Positions 27,561-36,096 of a stretch of DNA of 64,000 nt are shown one piece after another. Source of the DNA: Sphingobium sp. EM0848 (GTDB lineage: Bacteria > Pseudomonadota > Alphaproteobacteria > Sphingomonadales > Sphingomonadaceae); the NCBI RefSeq assembly GCF_013375555.1, contig NZ_JABXWB010000001.1, positions 3,057,501-3,121,500 on the forward strand. Reading direction: 5' to 3'. Made by a program: the position numbers and the translations under genes. Position 1 is the first letter of the stretch, and the number at the start of each line of letters is the position of its first letter. The notes under the pieces are model-generated. The model saw nothing but the letters and a program-made list of their open reading frames with translations. It searched no databases and was not told the origin of the DNA.

Positions 27561-28220
27561 ATGGCCTATGCTGACCACTCGCAAGGATCGAGTCGCACGA
27601 TCTCGATCATTATCGTCGCCCTGATTCACGCTGTTCTGGGTTATGCCTTCGTCACCGGTCTTGGCATGAAATATGTCAAAAAGGCGGCGGAACAGCTGAA
27701 CGTGATCGACGTCAAGGAGGAACCGCCGCCACCGGATGAGGAGCCGCCGCCGCCCCCGCCGGATCAGCCCATCGAGCCGCCGCCGGTCGTCGCACCGCCG
27801 CCGATCGTCCAGACCCCTGTACAGGCTCCGCCTATCCAGACGGTTCGGACGCCGCCGCCGGTGTTCAACCCGGTTCCGGTCGCAGCTCCGCCGCCGCCCG
27901 CTCCGCCGCCGCCGCCCGAGGTGCCTGCATCTCGCGCCACGCCGCGCAGCAACCCCGGCAGCTGGCTGAGCGACGCCGACTATCCGAGCCGCGCACAGCG
28001 TGAAGAACGTTCGGGTACGGCTGGGTTCCGGCTGGAAATCGGTCCGGATGGCCGCGTGACCAACTGCACCATCACCTCGTCGACCGGCCATGCCGACCTC
28101 GATGAGGCGACCTGCCGCCTGTTGCCGAAGCGTGCGAAATTCAAGCCCGCGACTGCAGCTGGAGGTGGTCCGATGTCGGACACGTACAATGGTCGAATCA
28201 CCTGGCGTCTGCCGGAATAA
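27561..28220 (+). CDS. tonB: TonB energy transducer
   Basis: TonB carries proton-motive energy from ExbB/ExbD to outer-membrane receptors. The 219-residue protein has one N-terminal membrane helix (about 12-32), a Pro/Glu-rich spacer (about 52-130, with EPPPP and PPPPPP runs) and a C-terminal TonB domain. The latter carries GTAGFRLEIGPDGRVTNCTI and a second cysteine in EATC, so a disulfide is likely. It heads the tonB-exbB-exbD-exbD operon. Confidence 0.93.
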   Translation: MAYADHSQGSSRTISIIIVALIHAVLGYAFVTGLGMKYVKKAAEQLNVIDVKEEPPPPDEEPPPPPPDQPIEPPPVVAPPPIVQTPVQAPPIQTVRTPPPVFNPVPVAAPPPPAPPPPPEVPASRATPRSNPGSWLSDADYPSRAQREERSGTAGFRLEIGPDGRVTNCTITSSTGHADLDEATCRLLPKRAKFKPATAAGGGPMSDTYNGRITWRLPE

Positions 28221-28305
28221 TCTGAAAGGGCAGGCGGGCAGCCCGGATCGGTCCGGCCGCCGCCTCCCCCTTTGTTATTGATCCTTTGAGAGGGAAGTCT
28301 TGAAC

Positions 28306-29061
28306 ATGTTGATGTCTATCGCAGCGGCCGCCGCTCCCAAGTCGGCCAATCCCTATGGCCTGATGGAAGCGCTCGAGCAGGGCGGTCTCATCGCCCAGAC
28401 CGTCTTCGGCATCCTCTGCCTTATGTCGGTCGGCACCTTCTACATCCTGTTCACCAAGCTGATCGAACAGCAGAAGGTCATCAACCAGGGCAAGAAGGTT
28501 CGTGCGACCTTCTGGCGCTCCGCCAACCTGAAGGAAGCTTCGGCGAAGCTGGAAAAGAACTCGGCCTACAAGCAGATCGTCGACGACGGCATCAAGGCGC
28601 AGGACGAGCATGGCAAGCTGACCGATCCGGTCGAAGCGCATGACTGGCTGCACGGCTCGCTGGCCCGTTCGGAAGCCGCGATCAACTCCAGCCTGGGTGG
28701 CGGCCTCGCCTTCCTCGCGACCGTGGGTTCGACCTCGCCGTTCATCGGTCTGTTCGGTACCGTTATCGGTATCTACCGCGCCCTGATCAAGATCGGCGCT
28801 GCCGGTCAGGCCTCGATCGACGCCGTTGCCGGCCCGGTCGGTGAAGCTCTGATCATGACTGCCCTGGGTCTGGCCGTGGCCGTTCCCGCGGTGCTCGCCT
28901 ACAACTTCCTGCAGCGTCGCAACAAGTCGATCGCGGAACAGCTGAACGGCTTCACCGTCGACCTGCTGGCCTATCTGGTGTCGAATGGCGCCGTGAAGCC
29001 CGCCATTGCCGCTGCTCCGGCTGCTGCCGCCAAGCCGGCTGCTGCTGCGACCAAGGCCTGA
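28306..29061 (+). CDS. exbB: ExbB/MotA/TolQ proton channel protein
   Basis: ExbB forms the membrane proton channel that powers TonB. About 251 residues with three transmembrane segments: near 24-45 (IAQTVFGILCLMSVGTFYIL), 137-165 (TVGSTSPFIGLFGTVIGIYR) and 180-205. The conserved SPFIGLFGTVIGI block identifies it. AGGGAAG lies eight bases before the ATG at 28306; a TTG at 28300 would add two residues. The C-terminus is Ala/Pro/Lys-rich (AAPAAAAKPAAAATKA). exbD1 follows after 111 bases. Confidence 0.93.
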   Translation: MLMSIAAAAAPKSANPYGLMEALEQGGLIAQTVFGILCLMSVGTFYILFTKLIEQQKVINQGKKVRATFWRSANLKEASAKLEKNSAYKQIVDDGIKAQDEHGKLTDPVEAHDWLHGSLARSEAAINSSLGGGLAFLATVGSTSPFIGLFGTVIGIYRALIKIGAAGQASIDAVAGPVGEALIMTALGLAVAVPAVLAYNFLQRRNKSIAEQLNGFTVDLLAYLVSNGAVKPAIAAAPAAAAKPAAAATKA

Positions 29062-29172
29062 TAGGCTGGGATGCCGGTGGGGATCGGGCGGCGGCTGCGA
29101 CTGTCCGCTTCCCCATCGGACGTGGGCCTCAATAGACGAGGCACCATCGACAAGCATGTTAGGAAATAATCA

Positions 29173-29661
29173 ATGGCAATGAGTGTTGGCTCTGACGGCG
29201 GTGAAGACAAGCCGATGTCCGACATCAACACGACGCCGCTCGTCGACGTCATGCTGGTGTTGCTCATCATCTTCCTTATCGCGGTCCCGGTCGTCGTCCA
29301 GACGGTTCAGCTGCAGCTCCCCAAGGTGGCGTTTGAGCCGACCACGACGAAGCCGGAAAATGTCTCGCTGTCGGTCACTCAGGCGTCCGACGGTAGCTGT
29401 GCAGTCTACTGGAATCTGACCAGGGTGTCTTCGGACGAACTGCTCGACCGTGCGGTCGCGAAGCTCGAAGCGGACATCAAGAAGGCGGGCGGTGTTGAAA
29501 ATCTGACGCCCGAGGATCTGCCTGAAGTGCATATCCGCGGCGACATCAACGTTCCCTATCGGTGCATCGGCGGCACCATCTACACGATGCAGCGCGCCGG
29601 TTTCCCGAAGGTCGGCTTCATCTCCGAACCCGAACCGGGTTCGCAGACGCAGCGACTCTAA
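29173..29661 (+). CDS. exbD: ExbD/TolR family protein 1
   Basis: A 162-residue ExbD-type protein. The membrane helix (about 23-43) carries the proton-path aspartate in INTTPLVDVMLVLLI. The periplasmic domain is longer than in exbD2 and has two cysteines (GSCAVYW and PYRCIGG), a possible disulfide. It acts with ExbB and TonB. A second exbD gene follows after 19 bases, a duplicated arrangement known from Xanthomonas and other Gram-negatives. Confidence 0.93.
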   Translation: MAMSVGSDGGEDKPMSDINTTPLVDVMLVLLIIFLIAVPVVVQTVQLQLPKVAFEPTTTKPENVSLSVTQASDGSCAVYWNLTRVSSDELLDRAVAKLEADIKKAGGVENLTPEDLPEVHIRGDINVPYRCIGGTIYTMQRAGFPKVGFISEPEPGSQTQRL

Positions 29662-29680
29662 GTTTTAGGAGTATCGCCCC

Positions 29681-30103
29681 ATGGCAATGAGTGCCGGAAG
29701 AGACGATGGCGAGCCGATGGTGGAAATGAACACGACGCCGTTGATCGACGTCATGCTCGTTCTCCTCATCATGTTCATCATCACCATTCCGATCCAGACC
29801 CACGCGGTCAAGATCGACCTGCCGCAGAACGCGCCGCCGACCACCAGTGTCGTCGACCCGGTCAAGAACAAGGTGGCAATCGATCCCAGCGGCATCATCA
29901 CCTGGAACGGATCGGCCATCGACCTGTTGACCCTGCGTCAGTATCTGCAGCAGTCGCTGCGGCTGCCGGTCGAACCCGAACTGCAGTTTCAGCCGAACGC
30001 CGAAACCAAATATGTGATCGTCGATCAGGTTTTGGCGGAGATCAAGCGGGCTGGCGTGACGAAGCTGGGCTTCGTCGGCAACGAGCAGTACGGCAAGTTC
30101 TAA
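29681..30103 (+). CDS. exbD2: ExbD/TolR family protein 2
   Basis: A 140-residue ExbD paralogue with the same N-terminal MAMS start and membrane motif MNTTPLIDVMLVLLIMFII. The periplasmic domain lacks the two cysteines of exbD1 and ends VTKLGFVGNEQYGKF. In Xanthomonas a second ExbD is needed for some but not all TonB tasks; whether that applies here is inference. A terminator lies 160 bases downstream, ending the operon. Confidence 0.92.
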   Translation: MAMSAGRDDGEPMVEMNTTPLIDVMLVLLIMFIITIPIQTHAVKIDLPQNAPPTTSVVDPVKNKVAIDPSGIITWNGSAIDLLTLRQYLQQSLRLPVEPELQFQPNAETKYVIVDQVLAEIKRAGVTKLGFVGNEQYGKF

Positions 30104-30263
30104 CCGATATCGGAACCGGGTTCTGGCAGCGCTGGAATCTGGTTTTCGAAAAGAATGAGGCGCCAGGCTCGAATACGCCGCCGCCGTCTGGCCGGGAATG
30201 TTTGACTTCCCGTTTCCGGGCGCGGGCAGGGGTGACGCAATCGGCCTGATCGCGCTGAATTTG

Positions 30264-30295
30264 AAGGGGCTGCTTTGGCGGCCCCTTATTTTATG
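30264..30295 (+). terminator. Terminator of the tonB-exb operon
   Basis: AAGGGGCTGC pairs with GCGGCCCCTT (one G-T pair) around TTTG, followed by ATTTTAT. It is the only clear element in the 268-base gap between exbD2 and the PilZ gene. Confidence 0.8.
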
Positions 30296-30371
30296 TCTGC
30301 GACCTGCCCGGACTTAATGCTTCCTTTACCCTGAACCGGGATAATGGCGGCGGTCAAATCGGCATTGGATC

Positions 30372-30689
30372 ATGGGCGCCAAACTTCAAACCGAACTCAG
30401 CAGGGCCGATGGCCGTCTGATAGACCGGCGGTCCGTGTTGATCGGCGTGCGGGTTCGCCGGCCGGGCGAAACCTGGTTCAAGAGCCAGATCACCGATGTC
30501 ACCGCGATCGGCTTCCGGCTCAAAAGCTTCATGAAGCTGACGGCGGACGACGATCTGTGGGTCATGTTGCCCGGCTTTGAAGGGCGCCGCGCCCGCGTGC
30601 TGTGGAGCCGGGCCCATGAATCGGGTGGCGTGTTCGAACGTCCGCTTCACCCGGCGATTCTCGATCATATCATCAAGATCAGCCAGTAG
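30372..30689 (+). CDS. PilZ-domain protein
   Basis: A 105-residue stand-alone PilZ protein. The cyclic di-GMP motifs are DRRSVLIGVR (arginine-rich N-terminal loop) and DVTAIGFRL, a D-x-T-x-x-G variant of the usual D/NxSxxG, so binding may be weakened. It lies after the exb operon terminator. Its last 11 bases overlap the end of the convergent DJ-1/PfpI gene. The target is unknown. Confidence 0.85.
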   Translation: MGAKLQTELSRADGRLIDRRSVLIGVRVRRPGETWFKSQITDVTAIGFRLKSFMKLTADDDLWVMLPGFEGRRARVLWSRAHESGGVFERPLHPAILDHIIKISQ

Positions 30690-31299
30690 GCGCTCGTGGT
30701 TGGCCGATGAACGGCTCGACGACCGAGATTGCGCGATGAACATATGGCTCCTTTTCACCGACGGGGGCCACGTAATGCACTGCCTCAGCCGCCGCTCGCA
30801 TCGAGGCGCCGCGCGCAATGATCCATGTTGCGAGATATTGCGACGCCAGGCACCCGCCCGCTGTCGCGACATTGGCGTGGGCGGTGAAGGGCGCATCAAT
30901 CACGTTGACGCCTGCCTCAATGACCCACGGCTTTGTCGTCAGATCCGTGCAAGCGGGAACAGCACCCAGCAGGCCGAGCTTCGCCAGAATGAGCGTTCCG
31001 GAACATTGAGCGCCGATTAGCTGACGTGAAGGATCGAGGTCGATGGCCGAAAGCAGATCGACGTCATTCGCGATCTCCCGAGACCTTATGCCGCTGCCGA
31101 TCAAAACCGCATCCGCCTCCTTTGCGAACTCAAGCGGTTTTTGGCGGTGAACGGTTACGCCGTTCATCGAGGTAATTTGCACGGTGGGCGATGTTATATG
31201 TGCCGCCCAGCCTTGCGCCTTCATGCGGTTGAGGATCGCCGACGCAATGAACGAGTCCAGTTCATTGAACCCATCAAACGTCAAAATTGCGATCTGCAC
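30679..31299 (-). CDS. DJ-1/PfpI-family protein
   Basis: A 206-residue class I glutamine-amidotransferase-like protein. The nucleophile elbow cysteine is in LIGAQCSGTLILAKLG, and the N-terminal strand is VQIAILTFDGFNELDS. I chose the GTG at 31299 because GGAG lies at proper distance and the fold begins there; an ATG at 31368 would add 23 residues. The base composition looks less GC-rich than its neighbours, so recent transfer is possible. Members include proteases, isonitrile hydratases and regulators; the role here is unknown. Confidence 0.8.
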   Translation of the reverse strand: MQIAILTFDGFNELDSFIASAILNRMKAQGWAAHITSPTVQITSMNGVTVHRQKPLEFAKEADAVLIGSGIRSREIANDVDLLSAIDLDPSRQLIGAQCSGTLILAKLGLLGAVPACTDLTTKPWVIEAGVNVIDAPFTAHANVATAGGCLASQYLATWIIARGASMRAAAEAVHYVAPVGEKEPYVHRAISVVEPFIGQPRAPTG

Positions 31300-31433
31300 A
31301 TATGGCTCCTGCGGCTGGGATGTCTCAATCCCATATAGCGCCAACAGGGCTGCGGCGCATGAGCGCATCGGATGCCAGTTGCTTCATGGAGGACTGCCCG
31401 CTTTCCACCCTTGGCCGCAAGGGCGCGGCGCAA

Positions 31434-33218
31434 TCAGCCGGCCGGCGCGTCCTGGAACTGGAGATTCGCAAGTCGGGCATATAGGCCCTGCCGGGCCATC
31501 AGCGTCGCATGATCGCCCTGTTCGACCAGCCGCCCTTCATCGAGCACCAATATCCGGTCCGCCGCGCGCACGGTGGCCAGGCGGTGCGCGATGACGATGG
31601 TCGTGCGCCCTTCCATGAGCCGTGCCAGCGCATCCTGCACCAACCGTTCCGATTCCGCGTCGAGCGCGGAGGTCGCCTCGTCGAGCAGCAGGATCGGTGC
31701 ATCGCGCAGCAGGGCGCGGGCGATCGACAGCCGCTGGCGCTGGCCGCCGGACAGGCGCGCGCCGCCTTCGCCCAGATAGCTGTCCAGCCCCTCGGGAAGA
31801 GCGCGCAGGAACGCTTCGGCATTGGCGGCGCGGGCGGCGGCCCAGACCTCCTCATCGCTCGCGTCCCATTTGCCGTAGCGCAGATTGTCACGGGCGGAGG
31901 CGGCGAAAATGATGCTTTCCTGCGGCACCATCGCCATCATCGCGCGCACCGCCGCCGGATCGGCCTGCGTCAGTGGTACGCCGTTCAGGCGGATGTCCCC
32001 CGAATCGGGATCGTAGAAGCGCAGCGCCAGCTGGATCAGCGTGGACTTGCCCGCGCCGGATGGGCCGACGATCGCGACCGTTTCGCCCGGCGCAATGTCG
32101 ATGGAAATGCCGTGCAGCGCGGCCTGATCGGGCCGGGTGGGATAGCGGAAATGCACATCCTCGAACTGGAGCCGGGCGCCATGGTCGGCGGCAGGCACCG
32201 GCACGGGGCGGGGCGGGGCGGTGATCTGCGGCACGGCGCTCATCAGCTCATGCAGCCGTCCGGCCGCGCCTGCGCCGCGCAGCAGATCGCCCCAGGTTTC
32301 GGACAGGGCGCCGAAAGCCCCCGCGACCAGCCCGCCGGTCAGCACAAAGGCCGCGATGCTCCCGCCCGACAGGCGCCCGGCGGCGACGTCCAGAGCGCCC
32401 TGCCACATGACGGCGGTGATCGACCCGAACACCAGCGCGATGACGATGGCGGTCATCGCCGCGCGCAGGGCGATGCGGCGGCGGGCGGTTGCGAAACCGG
32501 ATTCGACCGTGGCGTCGAAGCGGGCGGCCTCCCGCCCCTCTTGCCCGAAAGCCTGCACGATCTTCATCGCGCCCAGCGTTTCGGATGTGACGCTGCCGAC
32601 TTCGGCCAGCCGGTCCTGGCTGGCGCGTGAAAGTTTGCGCACGCGGCGGCCAAGGCCGATGATCGCGACCAGAATGACGGGAATGCCCAGCAGCAGCAGG
32701 CCCGCCAGCTTGGGCGCCAATGCGAAGAGGTAGATGAGGCCACCGATCCCGGTCACCATATTGCGCAGGGCGATGGACACGGTCGATCCGACCACCTGAT
32801 CGATGATCGCGGTGTCGGCGGTCATGCGGGAGGCGATTTCGGACGGGCGGTTTTCCTCGAAGAAGCGGGGTTCCTGTCGCAGCAGATTGGCCTGTGTGGC
32901 GGATCGGATGTCGGCGACGACGCGCTCGCCCAGCCAGGACACGAAATAGAAGCGGGCCGCCGTTGCCGCCGCGAGGATGACGACGATCAGGAACAGATAT
33001 TCGAACCAGCGGCTGATATCGCCGCCGCCCACGAAGCCACGGTCGATCACCAGCCGGAAGCCGCTGGGGATGGCCAGCGTCGCAGCGGAGGAGACGAGCA
33101 GCGCGGCGAGCGCGCCGGCGATACGGCCGGGATAGCGGCTGGCGAAACGCCAGATCATGCCCAGGCTGCCGAGTGCGGGGCGCGCCTTGTCGCGCGATGG
33201 CTTGTCCAAGTCCTCCAT
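31434..33218 (-). CDS. ABC exporter (permease fused to ATPase)
   Basis: A 594-residue half-transporter with about six N-terminal membrane helices (residues 30-320) and a C-terminal ATPase. Visible motifs are Walker A GPSGAGKSTLIQLALRFYDP, signature LSGGQRQRLSIARALLRDAP, Walker B ILLLDEATSALDAESERLV and the switch histidine in IVIAHRLATV. The MsbA-like layout suggests export of lipid, peptide or drug. The ATG at 33218 begins MEDLDKPSRDKARPALGSLG. It lies 41 bases after the methyltransferase gene on the same strand. Confidence 0.9.
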   Translation of the reverse strand: MEDLDKPSRDKARPALGSLGMIWRFASRYPGRIAGALAALLVSSAATLAIPSGFRLVIDRGFVGGGDISRWFEYLFLIVVILAAATAARFYFVSWLGERVVADIRSATQANLLRQEPRFFEENRPSEIASRMTADTAIIDQVVGSTVSIALRNMVTGIGGLIYLFALAPKLAGLLLLGIPVILVAIIGLGRRVRKLSRASQDRLAEVGSVTSETLGAMKIVQAFGQEGREAARFDATVESGFATARRRIALRAAMTAIVIALVFGSITAVMWQGALDVAAGRLSGGSIAAFVLTGGLVAGAFGALSETWGDLLRGAGAAGRLHELMSAVPQITAPPRPVPVPAADHGARLQFEDVHFRYPTRPDQAALHGISIDIAPGETVAIVGPSGAGKSTLIQLALRFYDPDSGDIRLNGVPLTQADPAAVRAMMAMVPQESIIFAASARDNLRYGKWDASDEEVWAAARAANAEAFLRALPEGLDSYLGEGGARLSGGQRQRLSIARALLRDAPILLLDEATSALDAESERLVQDALARLMEGRTTIVIAHRLATVRAADRILVLDEGRLVEQGDHATLMARQGLYARLANLQFQDAPAG

Positions 33219-33259
33219 GGGCGCGGGCTGTAGCAGCCCGCCGCGCGCCCGAAAAGGGA

Positions 33260-34558
33260 TCAGATGGCGGGCGCGATTTCCGCCGCCAGCGCCATGATGC
33301 GACCGGCTTTTGCCCGGCCGGTCAGGGCATAGGCCATGTCGCCCGCTTCCCAATAGGCGATGACATCCTCCGCGCGCCGGGCCAGCAGCGGGTGCGCCTC
33401 CGCCGGGGTTTCAGCGCGGTCGGCAAAGAAGGAGAGATGCTCGCCCGCCGGGGTGGTGATGGAGACGGCAACGGCGGGGCTGTCCGGCGTGGGATAGAGC
33501 TGGACATCGTCGATGCGCCACTTTGCGGGCAGGGGCGGCAGGACGATGCCGGTGGAGCGGCGGATCTCGGCGGGGTTGAGCATGGCGCTTTCGACCTGCG
33601 ACACCATCGCCTGCCGGAGCAGGCCGGTGCGGTGGGATGCGGCGGCTTCGTCGAGGAAGGTGCTGGCCTCCGCATTTTGCGGAAATTCGCCCAGTTCGCC
33701 GCGCGCGATCCAGCCGGTCGCGATCAGCCCGGCCATCGCTGCGGCGCGGGCGAGATGGCGCCAATTGCGGCCCTGTTCATTGTCGTTGGCCACGGGCACG
33801 GAGGTGTCGCGCCGCCGCCCGACCAGCGTGCCCTTGGTCCCGTCATGCTTCAGGCGGAAGTCGATATGCGGCCAGCGCTTGCGCCAGCGCCGGGCGACCA
33901 GACGCTCGCCGGGGCGGGCGGCATCGTCCAGCAGCACGACGGCATGGGGGGAGAGGCGCGCGAACAGACTGTCCGCAGCGCCGCGCACCAGCGGGTGGAC
34001 GGCCCAGGGTGGACCATCGATGATGAGCAGGTCGATGCTGTCGGGCAGGGCGTCGATATCATACCAGCGGCTCGGCCAGTCCGCGCTCTCGGCTGTCAGC
34101 GGCGCGTGGCGCAGGTCGGCATGGAGACCGTGATCCGCCAGCCAGTTGCGCGTCGCATCGACAAAGCCGTCATGCTGGTCGAAGCTGGTCAGCCGTCCGC
34201 CGCCATGCAGCGCAAGCGCACGGGCGGCGATCAGGGTGGAGGCGCCTGCACCCAGTTCAACGACATTGGCGGGGCGAAGGCGCGCGATTTCGCGGACGAT
34301 ATGGCGCAGGAAACCGACATCGGCCTTCCAGCTTCCCAGATGCGGCAGGGCATCGTGGGGCAGGCCGAGTTCGTCCAGCAGGGCGCGCTTGTCCGCCTTG
34401 CGCCCGCCCGACAGGCTGGCCAGCAACCAGGGCCATGTGATCGCGCCGAAGCCGATGCGCCAGGCCATATCGGAAAGGCGGCGTTGCGCGGCGGCGGCAT
34501 CGGCGTCGGTGAGGGACAGGAGGCCGGTCAATTCTCTGGAGGTCACGGGTGCGCCCAT
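33260..34558 (-). CDS. Methyltransferase fused to a membrane anti-sigma-like tail
   Basis: A 432-residue protein in three parts. Residues 1-250 look like a class I SAM-dependent methyltransferase (motif I VVELGAGAST at 99-108, then LLIIDGPPW). Residues 267-284 form one membrane helix. Residues 295-432 (SFFADRAETPAEAHPLL, AYWEAGDMAYALTG) resemble the extracytoplasmic end of RsiW-like anti-sigma factors, without the usual zinc-binding N-terminus. The methyltransferase would be cytoplasmic and the tail periplasmic. The gene lies upstream of the ABC exporter and is divergent from the epimerase. The fusion reading is inference. Confidence 0.65.
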   Translation of the reverse strand: MGAPVTSRELTGLLSLTDADAAAAQRRLSDMAWRIGFGAITWPWLLASLSGGRKADKRALLDELGLPHDALPHLGSWKADVGFLRHIVREIARLRPANVVELGAGASTLIAARALALHGGGRLTSFDQHDGFVDATRNWLADHGLHADLRHAPLTAESADWPSRWYDIDALPDSIDLLIIDGPPWAVHPLVRGAADSLFARLSPHAVVLLDDAARPGERLVARRWRKRWPHIDFRLKHDGTKGTLVGRRRDTSVPVANDNEQGRNWRHLARAAAMAGLIATGWIARGELGEFPQNAEASTFLDEAAASHRTGLLRQAMVSQVESAMLNPAEIRRSTGIVLPPLPAKWRIDDVQLYPTPDSPAVAVSITTPAGEHLSFFADRAETPAEAHPLLARRAEDVIAYWEAGDMAYALTGRAKAGRIMALAAEIAPAI

Positions 34559-34641
34559 CCTTTATCTACGGGTGGAGAGTGGTTATGCGGCGGGATAGCC
34601 GGTTCGCATAGGCCCGTATATTCTCAGCATAGGGAACGCCG

Positions 34642-35619
34642 ATGACACGCATCATATCCGCGACTGTTGAACGCTGGCCGGTTGCGGGGGCCTTCATCAT
34701 CAGCCGGGGGGCGAAGACGGTGGTCGACGTGGTGGTCTGCACCGTGGGCGATGGCGTGCATGTCGGCCGGGGAGAGGGCACGGCGATCTATTATGAAGGC
34801 GAAACGGCGGAGGGCTGCGCGGCGGCGATCAGCGCCTATGCCGGGCCGCTGGAGCGTGAGGCATTGCTGGAATCCATGCCGCGCGGGGCGGCGCGCAATG
34901 CGCTGGACTGCGCGCTCTGGGATCTGGAGGCGAAGCGTGCCGGTGTGCCGGTGTGGAAGCTGGCCGGGCTGGAGGAGCCACGGCCCCTGCCGACCGCCTT
35001 CACCATCAGCCTGGGTGAGCCGGAGAAGATGGAGGCGGATGCGCGGGCGGCGGCGCAGCGCGGCTTCGGGCTGCTCAAATGCAAGCTGACCGGCGAGGGC
35101 GATCGGGCGCGGATTGCCGCGGTGCGGGCGGGGGCGCCCGATGTGCGGCTGATCGTGGACGCCAATGAAAGCTGGCATGATCTGGATATCGTGGCCGAGG
35201 CGCAGGCGCTGGCGGAACTGGGCGTCGAGATGGTCGAGCAGCCGGTCTTTCATGGGCAGGAGGAGCGGCTGGCCGGGATCAGGGCGCCCTTGCCGCTTTG
35301 TGCCGACGAAAGTTGTCATACCCGCGCCGATCTCGACCGGCTGGGCGATTTCGACGCGGTGAATATCAAGCTCGACAAGGCGGGCGGGCTGACCGAGGCG
35401 CTGGCGTTGTCGCGCGAGGCGAGGGCGCGCGGGTTCCGCGTGATGGTCGGCTGCATGCTGGGGACGTCGCTGGGGATCGCGCCGGCGGCGCTGGTGGCGC
35501 AGGGGGCGGACTGGATCGATCTGGACGGCGCCTTGCTGCTGGCGAAGGACCGGGAGGGCGGGCTTGTGCTGAACGACGGCCTGCTCCTGCCCGGTCCGCT
35601 ATGGGGCGCCGGTCAGTAA
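34642..35619 (+). CDS. Dipeptide (L-Ala-D/L-Glu type) epimerase
   Basis: Enolase-superfamily enzyme of 325 residues. The KxK pair is K146 and K148 (LKCKLTG), the metal ligands are D173 (VDANESW), E199 (VEQP) and D222 (ADES), and the opposite base lies in NIKLDKAGG (K243/K246). This pattern fits epimerases of L-Ala-D/L-Glu or N-acylamino acids, used in peptidoglycan recycling or amino-acid salvage. The exact substrate cannot be told from sequence. The stop overlaps the convergent barrel gene by seven bases. Confidence 0.88.
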   Translation: MTRIISATVERWPVAGAFIISRGAKTVVDVVVCTVGDGVHVGRGEGTAIYYEGETAEGCAAAISAYAGPLEREALLESMPRGAARNALDCALWDLEAKRAGVPVWKLAGLEEPRPLPTAFTISLGEPEKMEADARAAAQRGFGLLKCKLTGEGDRARIAAVRAGAPDVRLIVDANESWHDLDIVAEAQALAELGVEMVEQPVFHGQEERLAGIRAPLPLCADESCHTRADLDRLGDFDAVNIKLDKAGGLTEALALSREARARGFRVMVGCMLGTSLGIAPAALVAQGADWIDLDGALLLAKDREGGLVLNDGLLLPGPLWGAGQ

Positions 35620-36005
35620 CCCAGCGTCAGGCCCAATGTGTAATATTTGGGGCCGACATTGGCCTTGGCGCGCAGCTTGGGGATCAGCGGCATGGCGATC
35701 GTGGCATAGGGGCGCGTGTTTTCGCCGCTGAAACGCACGCCCGCGCCGATGGTGGCGGAGGCAGGCAAGCTAAAGGTCGCCTCCACCCGTCCATAGAGTT
35801 TCGTGTCGCCGTCGCGCAGATAGACGCCGCCGCCGGGCGTCAGGCTGAAGCCGCCCAGATTCATGGCATAGCCCGCCCCGATTTCCGTTCCCCAATGGCC
35901 ATCGGCGCGGCCATAGTTGATTTCGGCGCCGATCCCCTCGGCATGGGCGGCGGGGGCCAAGGCGATCGCTGCGGCGGCGGCCAGCAAATAGGATAGTCTG
36001 TTCAT
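35613..36005 (-). CDS. Small outer-membrane-like beta-barrel protein
   Basis: A 130-residue secreted protein with a clean signal peptide (MNRLSYLLAAAAAIALAP to AHAEG). The mature part consists of alternating hydrophobic and polar strands (IGAEINYGRADGHWGTEIGA, GGGVYLRDGDTKLYGRVEA) and ends in an aromatic residue (LGLTLGY), as barrel proteins often do. I recognise no named family. The ATG at 36005 is chosen because of the signal peptide. It lies downstream of the MscS gene on the same strand. Confidence 0.7.
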   Translation of the reverse strand: MNRLSYLLAAAAAIALAPAAHAEGIGAEINYGRADGHWGTEIGAGYAMNLGGFSLTPGGGVYLRDGDTKLYGRVEATFSLPASATIGAGVRFSGENTRPYATIAMPLIPKLRAKANVGPKYYTLGLTLGY

Positions 36006-36096
36006 AGCCGGACAGGGCCTGACTCCCGGCGCTGCGTCAGGCAAGCGGGAGCAGGATGGGGCGAGTCCGATCTGCGGCCGGGCGAGTTCCCGTCCT

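Noticed and set aside
27720..27940. CCG-rich tandem repeat as a mobile or structural repeat
   Set aside because: It codes for the Pro-rich spacer of TonB, which explains the low complexity.
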